This document shows, piece by piece, positions 43,761-55,165 of a DNA stretch of 64,000 bases (position 1 is its first letter; each line of letters opens with the position of its first letter). The notes under the pieces were generated by a model. It had not been told where the DNA came from and ran no database searches. It saw nothing but the letters and a program-made list of their open reading frames with translations. The position numbers and the translations under genes are program-made. Origin of the DNA: Icerya purchasi (taxonomy: Eukaryota > Arthropoda > Insecta > Hemiptera > Monophlebidae); assembly GCA_039619475.1 (NCBI GenBank), contig CM077115.1:39318444-39382443 (forward strand). The letters are read 5' to 3'.

Positions 43761-44150
43761 AGACTGCAAAGAGAGAGTTGAACGTTGAGAAACCAAGTAA
43801 TCGATGGAATAAATATCAGGATTTGAGAATGAACGAAATAAAAGTTCTACCGTAGTTCAGAATGAACAGTTACGGAAAGAAACATACTGTTGCGGGCTTC
43901 GAAAATACTGATACATTTACGGGAAGAATAAAATAAATCGGCTTTGAGCTATAGAATGTCCAGAGTTTCCCCGTAGCGGGTTAATTTGTGCTTAGGGTGA
44001 TGAAGGTTATGAATCAGAGAACGTATGAAAATAATTGCCCGTATATTATTTACAAATAATAAAAAAAAAAAAAAAATTACATAGTGAACTGGGTGGTAGC
44101 AGTTGTGAAACTTTTTTTCCAGAATCAATGTCTGCTTTATTTTTCGAAAT
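43761..44150 (-). mobile_element. Non-LTR family fragment, opposite strand
   Basis: Minus strand reads RSLIHNLHHPKHKLTRYGET and an RT-tail-like stretch (ARNSMFLSVTVHSEL) that meets the plus-strand fragment head on near 43.76 kb. Assigned mainly by context and composition. Confidence 0.35.
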
Positions 44151-45729
44151 GTTCTCACGTAATTTTTGAAATTTTTGGAACATTAATTGAGAACCAGAGC
44201 AACATCAGAGATGTCTGCCTGTTAAAAGCTGTTTTTAATTAATTTACATACAACTGTCTCGGGGATTTCTTTAATATCATGGCTTAGAATTTAAACATCG
44301 CTGCCATATCGACATTCTGAGCGTTTAATTATCTTCTGCTAATAAATAATTCTTATCCTAATAGTGTAGCCAAATAACTTACTACGCGGCCAAAAAAAAA
44401 AAAAAAAAAAAATGAAAAAATCTTATCCTCGCTGTATTTATCATCGAAGTAATTTTAATGTTTTAATAGTGTATTAGTGTAAAAGTTAAGAATTATGTTT
44501 TACAACGATAATTTTTTTTTGTTCACTGATGAAGTAAACAGTTGGAGGGTTTTTTTTTTTTTTTTTTTTTTTTTTTAGGAGCGGAAGCAGAATTAATACA
44601 AGACATTCTGCGGAAATTATTAAAAGATTTAAATGGTATTTTACTACAAAAGTTAAACGAAAAAAAAAAAATTAAAAAAAAAAACAAAACGTAATTTTAA
44701 AATTCGGCTATTTTTATACACGATTTAGGAAGTTATCCTGACCATCCTGTTAAGATTAAGATGGCCCGATTAAATTTAACCGAATTCTGCACAGTCATCG
44801 GCCTACATGGTTTCAAGTGTCACAGCGAGATTGATTCCCGATATCCGCTTGTGGTCGTTGTAGTAAAAATCGTAACCTGCGGGAGGGGTTTCGTTTTAAA
44901 GAGCGAAAGATTAAACACAAGAATAAATCAAAACGTCTTACGAATAGTAATTCAAAATGAACAAATCCGATAATTATTAATATGGGCGATGGGAGGGGCG
45001 CCTGTTAATCGTCACCTAGGCAAGGAGCTGGTGGAGCTGGAGCAAAATAAGCTGACCGGACCTGCGCGATTTCAAATGTTGTCGATTCATCAAGAATCAG
45101 TGTGACGCTTTGGATAAAAGTATCGAAAAAGCATCCGAACGGATTACCTCACAGAACGAAGTGGCGACTAAATGTGTGTGCAGCATGGTAAAAAATTAAT
45201 TTTTCGTTATTTCTCATACGTCATTTCGACGATAAAAAAAAGCCGGTTGCAATTCTGCTAGTAATGGAAAAAATGCGATTCTTTGAAATATTCCGAGCGC
45301 CGCGTAATTTCGAAAAAAAATAATTTTAATAAATAAATTAGGAAAAAAGTATTCCGCTGGAAAGTTTGATGCCTTCATCATTAGAGAGCTTCGATGAAAA
45401 TCCATAAATTCTATTCCCGTTCGAGAACGTTGTGCCTCATTGCGACGTAGCAACAATAGAGACCCGGTGGTGGTACCTCCATCGTTCAAGTGGCAAAAAG
45501 GCATTTAGACACACACACACAGTCCGACAGCTGCAGAACCATGGAAAAAAGGATATCGGGCGTATTTTACTGGGGCAAGCTGTAAAAAAACACTTCGGTT
45601 GGCATTTGATGTGATGATTCGATATTCGCAAAATGCCGCTTCATTCATTGCCGGTAGAGATTTTCTAAAGACACGGAAGACAGTAAAAATAACAATATAC
45701 ATCATCGGGGAAGGATGTTGTTTTATCTG
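44151..45729. other. Spacer, no gene seen
   Basis: Poly-A at 44391-44411 and poly-T at 44550-44576 could be retroelement tails, but no bodies are recognised. GC content rises towards 45.4 kb. Confidence 0.4.
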
Positions 45730-46700
45730 TTTAGCGGGGGTGCCGATGGATAGAGAGCGGCCGGACCAGGTTTGGTAGGACTCGGTTCGGAAGCAGTGCG
45801 GTCACAAAAAAAGAGATATGTGTACGTTGCCGAAATCGATGGCCGCAACTGCTTGGCCTTTTCACGTCATCGATTTTTTCGGATATCCGTTGTCTACGGT
45901 TTTATTTGGAATTCCAACTGGTTCTTCTCGTCGACCGAGAGACTATACCGTAGCCTTCTCGTACGTACCTGCTACACCGCGGTAAAAGCACGTTCGTCCA
46001 TTTGCCGGCCACTAATGATCGGCTTACATCGTCCGCGCCGAAGAGCTGCCTTGTAATTAACCTCTCTCTGGACCATCTTCAGTTTCCACAGCGCTCGGCG
46101 ATACTTTTTCCTGGTCATTAAGACTCGGACGCCGCTACTCGCCGCGGTCGGGGAGGAAAACAGAAAAGCGACGAAAAAAAAAACACACACAAAAAAAAAA
46201 GGTAAAAAGCAAAAAGTCTTCCTCCACAAACGTTGGACCGAAGTCGCCTCGACAAGTGCACAGAATCTGCCGGGCGCTCGGTCGCTCTGCGTCCACGTAC
46301 AGTTCTGGCCGCCGCGGCGGAATATATGATTATAGTTGCGGCAGCAGCGGTAAGCAGTCTCGGTGCGATCTGCGCTCGGAAGGACAGCGTGGAATGGAGC
46401 AGTTTGTTCGGAGTCGGCCGAAGATAGCCACGCACCAGGGAGCAGCGCTGATAATAGGTTATTTGACGTGATAACGGCCGGAGGACCGCGGCGACCAATG
46501 TGTCATTAAGTTATTACGCCTGCGGTAATAGCTGGCGGCCGGTAATAACAGCTTGACGCGCATGTGTAGCCCGCTCGGTGCTGATAATTTCCACGACTAG
46601 GCCAGGATGACGGCAAGAATTACTCGCGTTTACGCCAGAATCTGCCCCGGATCGGCCTCCGAACGATTATTGTTATTACACCGTTCTCTCTTTGCAGTGC
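45730..46700. promoter_or_regulatory. GC/CpG-rich block, candidate promoter or 5' exon region
   Basis: Composition changes abruptly to GC-rich with many CG dinucleotides (for example GCCGCCGCGGCGG near 46309-46321). Overlapping long open frames on both strands here are a by-product of GC content. No conserved protein, clear TATA/initiator or splice structure was recognised. It may mark the start of a host gene or a conserved regulatory block. Confidence 0.3.
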
Positions 46701-48029
46701 CCATTACCCGTACCCATAACGCCCCCCGCTGCTCCGTCTAATTTCAGATGCGCCGTTTTTTCTGCATTTCCATGCTCTCGTTCCTTTTTACTTTTTACAA
46801 ATAATTACGGCCAAAGCAAAAACCGATCAAAGTGTAAACAAAGTGCCCCCATCTCGATATCAACACTCGTGATAAATGAGACATCACCACCGTCGATGAT
46901 TTTACGTCGTCCTGTCGCGCCGATCGATTAATTATCGCATCGAATTCCGCTGCCGCCTAGTTCCATCACGAGCGCTTTGCGTCCGCCGGCACCCGGAGAT
47001 ATTGTCGCAGTAACTCGGAAAATGTGTTCCGTGTGTCTTACACGCCTAAGCAAGGCCTTTTTTCTATTGCCAGGCCACCAGGGCTTTGTTGCTCCGAAAA
47101 ATGTTTCGCGACCGAAATTTCGGACGTCTCAGAGCGACCTTTTTTGTTATCGGCTCGGACAGTCGATTATTTCAATGACCTCATTTTTAGAGTTTTTGTG
47201 ACACCTTTTTCATGTGTAACACCGCTAATTTATATTTTGCAAATTTCGCGCTTCGTGTGCTTTCGAAGGGTATTCCCCCGACGCTGCTGTAACTTTTCAA
47301 AAAATTTCGATAAAAAACTCGGCTGATCTTCATAGTGTTGACGCGCCCAAAATAAAACATAATAATAATAAAGATATTCGAGTTATTACTTCTAGTTTAA
47401 AACTCACTTTAAAAATTAATGCTTCGAATTAAAATTATTCTAAAAAATAAAACGAAATTATAAAATTATAGCTAAAATGGTAGTTTAAAATTTGAATAGT
47501 AAATTACTAGAAAGAATAGAAAGATAGTATTTTTATTGGGCTTTACTTCTTTTTTGTTTTTGTTGGTGGTCCGGTCCGGGTTCTTTGTGGGCAGGTTTAA
47601 ATATATATATATATATTTTTTTTTTTTTCATTGCACTATTTTTAATTATATTTACACAATAAAGGGTGTTGTGTCTGCACAAAAAAAAAAAAAATATCGA
47701 ATTTATACATTTACCACAAGTTATATAGACTGCGGTATTCAGTTGATCTTTTACTAAGTTAAATTGGTGTAATATTTCATTTCTGGGACCCTGTAAGTGA
47801 AGCGAGCACTCTCGCGAAAGGGCTTTAAGGATTATGAAATTCAGGTGTTCATACCACAAGTGTCTGTCGGTTAAAAAATTTTTAAACGCCCCTTTTGGTC
47901 AAAAAAAAATGGAAGTTCGAAGTAGTAGGCCGAACAACAAAATTAAGGAAACCGAAATGTATCTCAAACATATGAATAAAGAGAACCGCTTTATAGGAAA
48001 ACTATAGCCGAGCTGACACAACGCGTTAA
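46701..48029. other. Spacer, no recognised gene
   Basis: GC content falls off after 47.3 kb. It holds the dispersed repeat copy at 47430-47625. No coding family seen. Confidence 0.4.
47430..47625. repeat. Second copy of the 39.54-kb dispersed repeat
   Basis: Same orientation as 39540-39760, with ACGAAATTATAAAATTATAG, TTTGAATAGTAAATTACTAG and a CCGGTCCGGG block before an AT tract. Confidence 0.8.
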
Positions 48030-48240
48030 TCACGTATTATTTGAGCACTGCCTTGTAATTCTGTTCTGTATTGCCATTTGCTGAAACACCGACTTCCTAT
48101 TATTTATTGGACCTCTTGTATCCTACGTTCCCTTCTTTGTACATTATTTCTGCAAATTGATTCCTTTGTATTACCATTATTTGATTGGATTATTCCCTTT
48201 TTTTCATTATTTCTAGGTATAAGTACTTAGCCGAGGATTT
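48030..48240 (+). mobile_element. Diverged 3' fragment of the non-LTR family
   Basis: Tracks the 42.4-kb copy: TTTGCTGAAACACCGACTTCC against TTTGCTGAAGC...GGACTTCC, then a short C/T-rich stretch and an eroded end near TACTTAGCCGAGG. Confidence 0.45.
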
Positions 48241-48858
48241 CTTTAAATATAAATGAAACGTAAATTTTAAATTAAATAATTACTATGATAAATATAAATT
48301 AAACGTCTAGATGTTACCGAATACTACCAACCACCTGGAAAAAGTTGAACCAAATCGATGACCCACATTTCTGATGTTCCCACTGTCAGTCTAAATGTGT
48401 TGTAAACACATTCCTCTAACATATAGTAAGTCACGACAAGTAATCGAGAAACATTATTGGCTGCATATGTTTAAAAATTTCTGTTCGAAAATGTGAATAT
48501 TTTAATTGCTGACAATCAAATGAGTTGAAACGCTAAACAGCTGCATGTTACATCCACGCGGTGAAAAATGATGCAGCGATAATTATTTGAAACCGCCCTT
48601 ATTGTGGTATAAGAGAGAATAATCCGATTCTCACCGAGCACTATATTGTTCTTTAAATGGCTATTTTCTCTGATGGTGAACTTTAATATTAAGATTTTAT
48701 TTCAGAAACTGTATACGATTTCGAATAAAAAATAACAGATACTATTAAAAATTCTTATACATTTACATAGATCGATCCTTTTCTTTAAAATTAATTTCCA
48801 TTTTTAATTAAATAAAGAAATTTTCCATAGCTCCAATAATTATGCCTCTTTTTTCTTT

Positions 48859-48904
<46 letters not shown>
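48859..48904. repeat. AT microsatellite
   Basis: Long AT dinucleotide tract. Confidence 0.9.
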
Positions 48905-48905
<1 letters not shown>

Positions 48906-49460
48906 CTCGGCCATTTTGGCGTCGCAAGGGGCTGTGCCCCTCGTCCCCTCTTGATTTCATTTCTGTCTCTTGTTCTTCTATACTTTGTATAAAATGATCA
49001 AAATTTACAACGTAATTCCTACTAGCGTCAACACAAAAAATATAACATAATCACAAAAATCCTATCCCAACACTTAACTTTCATTATATAAAATTAAAAC
49101 ATGGTTTCGTTACATATTTCGTTACATAAAATTTGGACATTTTTTCTAATGGGGGGTAGCCTAAGAATTATATTGTAATTAATATATCATGAGCGTCGTC
49201 AGTGGGGGGCGGGTAGGCAGCCCCCCCCCTTGGAGCCTTGAAATTTTTTAATAAACTAGCCATGATGAGTATTCATTGGCGCATAATCATGAACAATTTG
49301 CCAGAAATCCACGAAAATTATGTTTTAATTAAGATTTTATTCTTGTTTAATAAAATATTAAGCCTTTACAAATTATAAATTTTACTTTTTCCTATAACTC
49401 ATATCCTCTTTCTATCATCTTGCCCCCCTCTGGCTTATCGGCTGGCGACGCCCTTGTATA
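48905..49460. other. G/C-run patches resembling MITE tips in AT-rich spacer
   Basis: CATTTTGGCGTCGCAAGGGG at the left, a poly-G/poly-C patch at about 49203-49230, and GGCTGGCGACGCCCTTG at the right before an AT tract (49456-49475). The arrangement suggests one or more non-autonomous DNA transposons. I could not define ends. Confidence 0.3.
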
Positions 49461-49739
49461 TATATATATATATATTGGTTGTGTTTTCAGAAACTGGATG
49501 GTCTTTTTATGTTCTTTTTTGGGTTAAAATGTTAAAGTGTTGTGATTGGAATGGTATTTTCGGAGTGGTATGAACTATGTCAGTCGACACTGCTAAAGGC
49601 TCCTGCCCACACAATGTCAACATGTCGATTTTTTTTTTTTTTCTAATTTTTTTGTTTGTGAATTAATGCAGGGTATCCAAACATGTGTATTAACAAAAAA
49701 AAAAAAAAAAAAATGAAACAAAAAATAAGAATTAATCAA

Positions 49740-50075
49740 CGAAAAATGGAAAGCTTTATGTTTGGGATTCCTCTGAAAAACAAATGGAGACGAAGAGGCG
49801 TATCGGAGAAACAACGAAAAAGACAGATGTAGTACATATCATTAAAAACAGCAAATGGAGATGGTGCGAAAATGTGGCTAGAGACGAAGACCACTGGATA
49901 AGTGTGGCAACATCCTGGAAACCTGATGGCAAACGACCATTAGGACGACGGAGAATACGATGGGCAGATGAAATTCAAAAATTCAGGGCAAACCGGCCTG
50001 GAAGAAGCACGAGAAGATCGCGGCGTTTGGAAAAAATTAGGGGAGGCCCTGGTCCAGCAGTGGACTGATAATGGC
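49740..50075 (+). pseudogene. Non-LTR ORF2 C-terminus (RWAD-type)
   Basis: Reads KWRWCENVARDEDHW, PDGKRPLGRRRIRWADEIQK and, after a frameshift, WKKLGEALVQQWTDNG before a TAA. This is the C-terminal block of arthropod endonuclease/RT non-LTR elements (RWAGHVAR, GRRRTRWADDI, GEAFVQQWT pattern). RT is absent. It differs from the other RT relics in the window, so it is a separate family. Confidence 0.8.
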
Positions 50076-50164
50076 TAACAAAGAAGAAAATCCAATTCTG
50101 AGCCGAGCTTTTACAAAACCTCATCAAGTCGCGATGGGATGGTCGTTTTCCATAGAGCCGTGTT

Positions 50165-50215
50165 TTACTTGACGTTTCGGAGATGACTGCTAGTTGGAGT
50201 GAGCTTCCACATCGT
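50165..50215 (-). other. GAAACGTC-containing Penelope-like end candidate
   Basis: Minus strand reads CTCCGAAACGTCAAG with CACGATG about 30 bases upstream, reminiscent of the hammerhead-bearing ends at 35.3 and 37.9 kb. The CUGANGA box is not intact. Confidence 0.25.
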
Positions 50216-50379
50216 GAAATAGATTTTTAATATTGGGATTCGTCGTTACTTCTTTCACGGCGATTTTCTTTATGTTAGAATGTAAAGGGATCCAGCATAC
50301 GATGGTTTCTTGCACATGTTAGTTCGCTAACACCGTGGTTTTGGTATCGGATATTTACGCTTCCTTCTTTTCTAATAAT

Positions 50380-50840
50380 TTTATTCATTTCATCTGTCTG
50401 TTCAGCCTACTCTTTCTTCCTATATTCATGGTTTCTTTTGCATCCTTCTCTTCGACGTTCTGATGTTATTTCCATTATTCGTATGCGTTGTGCGGCCATT
50501 CTTTGCTGCCATTATCTAAATTTCGTTTTTCCTAGATTTCCTCCCTACACTGTGTCCTCTTCATCCTGATGATACGGTTATTTCCGATCATGTGTTTTTC
50601 CCGTGTTCATCTCTTTCTGTGCAGCATTTTGTATTCTTATTTGTGATTGAAAGTCCTTATTGTCCCTCTTATATCCTGTCTTTCCATTCCCCAAAATTAA
50701 TTATTCCCGCTATTTGTTCCTTTTTAGCAAAGATTTCTCTGATCGGATTAAAATATAACCCCGACTTCTTTCCTTACTATTTGTTTCTAAGTAAAGGTGT
50801 GTCCTTGGTTGACGAGCCGAAGGAAAATAATAAAAATAGA
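50380..50840 (+). mobile_element. RNase H/zinc-finger non-LTR 3' end, plus strand
   Basis: Contains HLSVQPTLSSYIHGFFCILL in one frame and RRSDVISIIRMRCAA, a degenerate finger and YPVFPFPKINYSRYLF in others. It ends with GTGTCCTTGGTTGACGAGCC and a short A-rich tail. It aligns by eye along its whole length with 42.2-42.63 kb and the minus-strand copy at 11.94-12.26 kb. Confidence 0.8.
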
Positions 50841-53800
50841 AGAAGACACCGTTGAATAGGGCTTGCTCTGAACGGCGCAAAGTGCGTCCCATTAAAGACA
50901 AGTATTTTTGGTAATCGCAGATCTTTAGCTAAATTGGCAGTTTCTTGATGTCTTCATGTAAGTAAACGGAACAGCCAACACCTCCGATTGTCTTTGGAGC
51001 ATCGGTATAAAATTATTCATACGAGGCGAGTGAGGTCCCATCGTCGTAGGCTTGTCGTTTTGATAGAACATGTGATATGTGTTTGTTTTTATGTTCGTGC
51101 ACAACTTTTTCCAACTATATTCATATACGTTATTAAAATACGCGTGTGTATGCACGCGCGTGTATAATGATTAAAATTAATTGTCCTCTATATATAGAAA
51201 ATATGTATTTATAAATGAATAAGCCCGCAACCATCCTTGGTGTCAGATTATAGTTGTGTTTCGTTCGGGTAGAACATCAAAGTTTAACTTGCGCTGCGTT
51301 TAGTTAACGCGTCTCGCAAAAAATTAAAAAATAAAAAATAAACGAGTTATCGGAGAATCAGCCAGCTGTATTAAAATCTAGGCGCCGCATCTGGATTTAC
51401 GTAATAATTATCATATGCTAAGCTGGTGGAAAAATTTTGTTAAAAATAAATGTAAACAACTATATATAAAAAAAAAAAAGAACTATTTTATTTTTCCAAT
51501 CTGAAGGCCATAAAATACTTCATACCGTGTCAAGATACAATTGATTCCTTTCTATTCTAATTGTTTCTGAGTGAAGCGAGCCCAAAAAATGAAAAAAAAA
51601 AAAAAAGCTCTTGATAAAACCCGACAGGGACGTATCGTATACTATGTCGCCGAATGATGAAAATATTCGCTATTCGAATCGAATGAATTATTTGAAACGT
51701 TTATGTGTATTTCTTCTCAAAACAATTTTATTTTTAAAAACTTTACATTCTTTTTTTTCTTTTTTTTTGTAATTAATTTCATTTTATCGATACAACTCCG
51801 TTCAGATGGTGACTCAGACAATAAAAAAAGGCAACAATCACCTTTTTTTTCTAACCAGCGCGGCTCCGGGTGGGAAATGTGAAGTGCTACTTCAAAAGAT
51901 GGTTTTCCGCGTGCTTCTAACCAATTAGAGATTCTCGATTTGCAAAACGTTCGTTTGTTCAGAATAGATTATAATTTTCGGTGTTCGTGTTCCGCGAAGG
52001 TAATTATGTCAATCAAAAAGCGTACTTACCTATTCGATTCAGTTGATCGTGACCGAAAACGAATTGACAGCTTTTTACGGACGAATGACTTGAATCAACC
52101 TAATTGGATCAGTTCACTTTTCCTTTACCGCGACTGCTTGCATTACTGAATTAATAAAAGTGTAAATTTTTAATTAGATAATTCGCGTAGTTACACTCTT
52201 GAAAATGGAACACCGCCAGAGAATGGAGAAAGAATTAGATTGCGATCCATATCAAGAGGTCAACGGATACCGGTGTATGTGCCTTTGAATGTGATGGAGT
52301 AGTGCCAAATCAAACGACTCCGTTGGAGCCGCTGTACTTCGGCGTAATTTCGCTTGTGCAGAATGCGCGATCATCTGTGAAGAGCCCAACATAGTATTGA
52401 AAATGACAGATTTTTTTTTCGTTTTTCCTTTTCATATTTTACACCCGATGACGAATTATTTCGTTTATCTGCTATTTTAATATCGTTGACGGGTAGTTAA
52501 TGTTGAAATCACAATTGTTCCTTTTCTTTTCTCTTATTTTTGGCTCTAATCACAGCTGAACCAAACATTCTACGTATAATTTTAAATCAGATATTAACTG
52601 TTAAAATTTAAGATTTTTCCCTGACATGTTACATACCACAGTCGCAACGGTAGATTTGTAAATTTGTAAATTCTTTAAGGAAAATAACATTACAGCGCGC
52701 TACAAAATTAAAAATTATTCTCCTAGAATGTTTCAGGAACAGCGGTAATATTTATAGCGATCGCTGAATTATTTGTCATTTTCGCTTTAAAAGATTTCAA
52801 TTTCTCGCAATATATGTGATTTATAATTTAGAAAAACACCACGATCCTTAGTAAAAAAAAAAAAAAACGGTTTTGAAATATTCGTCTTTTGCACCCATAT
52901 CTGTTATTAATAAGAAACGTTGTCTAATCAAAAAAATTTGCAAGGTTTTTTTTTGTTTTTTTTTTTTATAATTTTAACTTTGCTATTATTTGTTATCCGC
53001 ACTCTAGTTCCTCTGCCGTGTTCATTTTATAAACACGTGCAGAGTAATAAATCCGGCTCTTCTTACAGCTATCGCGAACGCGTTTTTCAAGAATTGAAGA
53101 ACTTTCACCAAAAATTCAAGCTAGCGCGTATCAATCTTGCTAAAACCAGGACGAAAATAATTTTTTTTTGGTCGAGCGAAGAAGTACATATGGACACGAA
53201 GAAAGAAAAGAAAAAAGTCGGTAAACGGTTCATTAAAAGAATATTAACAACTCGAAGGATTACCGAGCTAGCTAACCCGGAAGAATATAATTCTATGCAA
53301 AAGACTCTGCATGCGTAATATAGGGAGCAGCGAAGTTCTGGCCAGCTTCTCCGCGTTAGCACCTACTTTATGATGACCCTTGTAAGCTTTGACTAATGCA
53401 AACGTACCGGTGGGCTGATGTCATTAATGCTAGAAATTGCAACAAAACGAGGCAAGTGAAAACGGGATTACAAGCCCTATTTTTTCATAGCGCTTGGTAC
53501 AATTAAAACATCTAAAGCAGTTCGACAATATTGAATACGGGGGACATGTTATTTGGCGGGATATAGGAAAAAAACACAACCAGGCTCTTCCGCGAGGCTC
53601 GCATGACAATCTTGAATTTTCCGACCCGCATGTACATTCTCAACTAAATATCACAGATTATTTGCAAAAGAAACACACTACCCTTCCTCCGGGTTGTGGA
53701 CTTGTTTGATTGGAATCCACCACTCACTCTCCTAGCAATGTTAGTAGGCGATCGTTTTCTGCCGAAGTATATAGGACAAAAAGACTCGGTTGTTCTTTCA

Positions 53801-53939
53801 GCGTAAGCCGTAAAGGCCGAATTGGGAAAAGAACCAAATATCGGTAAATGGGGGGAAAGTAAACCGGCCTCTAATACGTGATAAGTTCGTTATTTTTCTT
53901 TCTGTTTTTTTTTTTTTTTTTTAACATTATTTATGTATG
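50841..53939. other. Spacer, no recognised gene
   Basis: About 3 kb. A 132-codon plus-strand frame (52920-53318) is unrecognised. A short non-LTR-family tail (GAGTGAAGCGAGCCC plus poly-A) lies at 51545-51606. A moderately GC segment at 52.2-52.4 kb shows no clear protein. Confidence 0.35.
51545..51606 (+). mobile_element. Non-LTR family 3' tail
   Basis: TTCCTTTCTATTCTAATTG, a degenerate GTGAAGCGAGCCC signature and an A-rich tail. Only the last ~60 bp remain. Confidence 0.4.
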
Positions 53940-54495
53940 CAGAAATTAAACAAAGATGCGCGAACATGCGCATACTGCTTTTGGGAAATTGGAAAAAGCT
54001 ATTAACAGATAAGTCATCAAACCTGGAAATTCGGAAAAGACTAATGAAAAGCTGCATTTGACCTACTATTATGCTCTATGGGCTGGAAGCTACAACATAT
54101 TTCGGCTCAGCACTCAACTAGCTGGAGGCGTGCGAAATGTGGCTTTATCGTCGCATGATTAAGATTCCTTGGACAGCGCGCATGAGAAACGAAGATGTAC
54201 TGAAATCCGTCCAAGAAGAAAGGATGATCCATCGAATAATCGAAGAAAGGAAAATAAGATACACATAATCAGAGGAGAAAGATATGAAATCATGCGGCTT
54301 CTTCTTCTTCAAGGGAAAATTGAAGGAAAAAGAGGAGTGGGACGCAGAAAACTATCTTGGACCCAGGGCATTCGGAAATGGACCGGAATAACATCTACAG
54401 AGAGATTAGTTCAAGCTGCCAGAAATAGGGATATATGATCAACATCCCCTGTGATCGGTGTATAGCATTTTGATGATGATGATGATGATGATGTG
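53940..54495 (+). pseudogene. Non-LTR ORF2 C-terminus ending in a GAT repeat
   Basis: Reads NLEIRKRLMKSCI, TIMLYGLEATTYF, LEACEMWLYRRMIKIPWTAR, RIIEERKIRYT and, after frame changes, LQGKIEGKRGVGRRKLSWTQ then TSTERLVQAARNRDIYD. The motif order is the same as at 17.5-17.9 kb on the minus strand, from a related element. The 3' end is a (GAT)n tract (about 54473-54492), a simple-repeat tail of the kind some non-LTR clades use instead of poly-A. Stops and indels kill it. Confidence 0.8.
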
Positions 54496-54774
54496 TCAAG
54501 ACTATTACAGCATACGGATCAGCGCGGATTTATATTTAGCCGTTTTTGACTTGTTTCGGCTTGTTTGACGACGTAATAAATGTTCCGGGATTGTTTCGCA
54601 GTTGGCGGGACTGGCAAATTACATGAAGGACGAAAAGGTGTTCCTTTTAAAAAATACTAAAATAATAGTTACGGAATTTCGATGTGTGCCCTCTATGCAC
54701 GGTCTGATCAGTGCTGAAAACTGTGCGGCACATACCGATGGCCGGCATTTGTATTTGATTTTGTTTTTGTTTTT

Positions 54775-55165
54775 TTGGGGGGGGGGGGCTACAAGGACAT
54801 TGGCCCGAGAACAAAGGACGTAAGACGCTCGGATCTTTACACGATCAGAGATAGCCGACAAAAAAGAATCAAGAGCCAGGACAGCAGAAAAAGAAGGAAG
54901 GGAGAGAATGAACGAAGCACTGCATGGAGTGGGAATATGTAAAAAGGAGGAGTAGAAAGCAGCTTGATCGGATACAACAGATGAACACTGGAACATTATG
55001 TGATCGCGATTACACACAAATCGAATATTGGAAGGGTACAAAAAGGAGACGGCACAAGAGAGTAACGGAAAAGCGAGGAAGGAAGAAAACTGTGCCCAAA
55101 GCGCGGGCGGCAGATCGCAGAGATGGTGGAGCGACGCATTGAAGGAAAGTCAAGAAACCAGCTTG
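54775..55165 (-). mobile_element. RNase H/zinc-finger non-LTR 3' end, minus strand
   Basis: Starts (in minus order) near MRRSTISAICRPRFGHS-like sequence, carries the finger remnant FVCNRDHIMFQCSS followed by SDQAAFYSSF, and ends with the CCAATGTCCTTGTAGCC 3' signature against a poly-C tract (poly-G on plus, 54778-54789). It is very similar to the 41.1-kb copy. Confidence 0.8.

Noticed and set aside
46118..46498. 126-codon minus-strand frame in the GC-rich block
   Set aside because: Ala/Arg-rich composition expected from GC-rich DNA, with a poly-Phe end; no family seen.
52920..53318. 132-codon plus-strand frame
   Set aside because: Starts in a poly-T tract (poly-Phe) and shows no recognisable domain.
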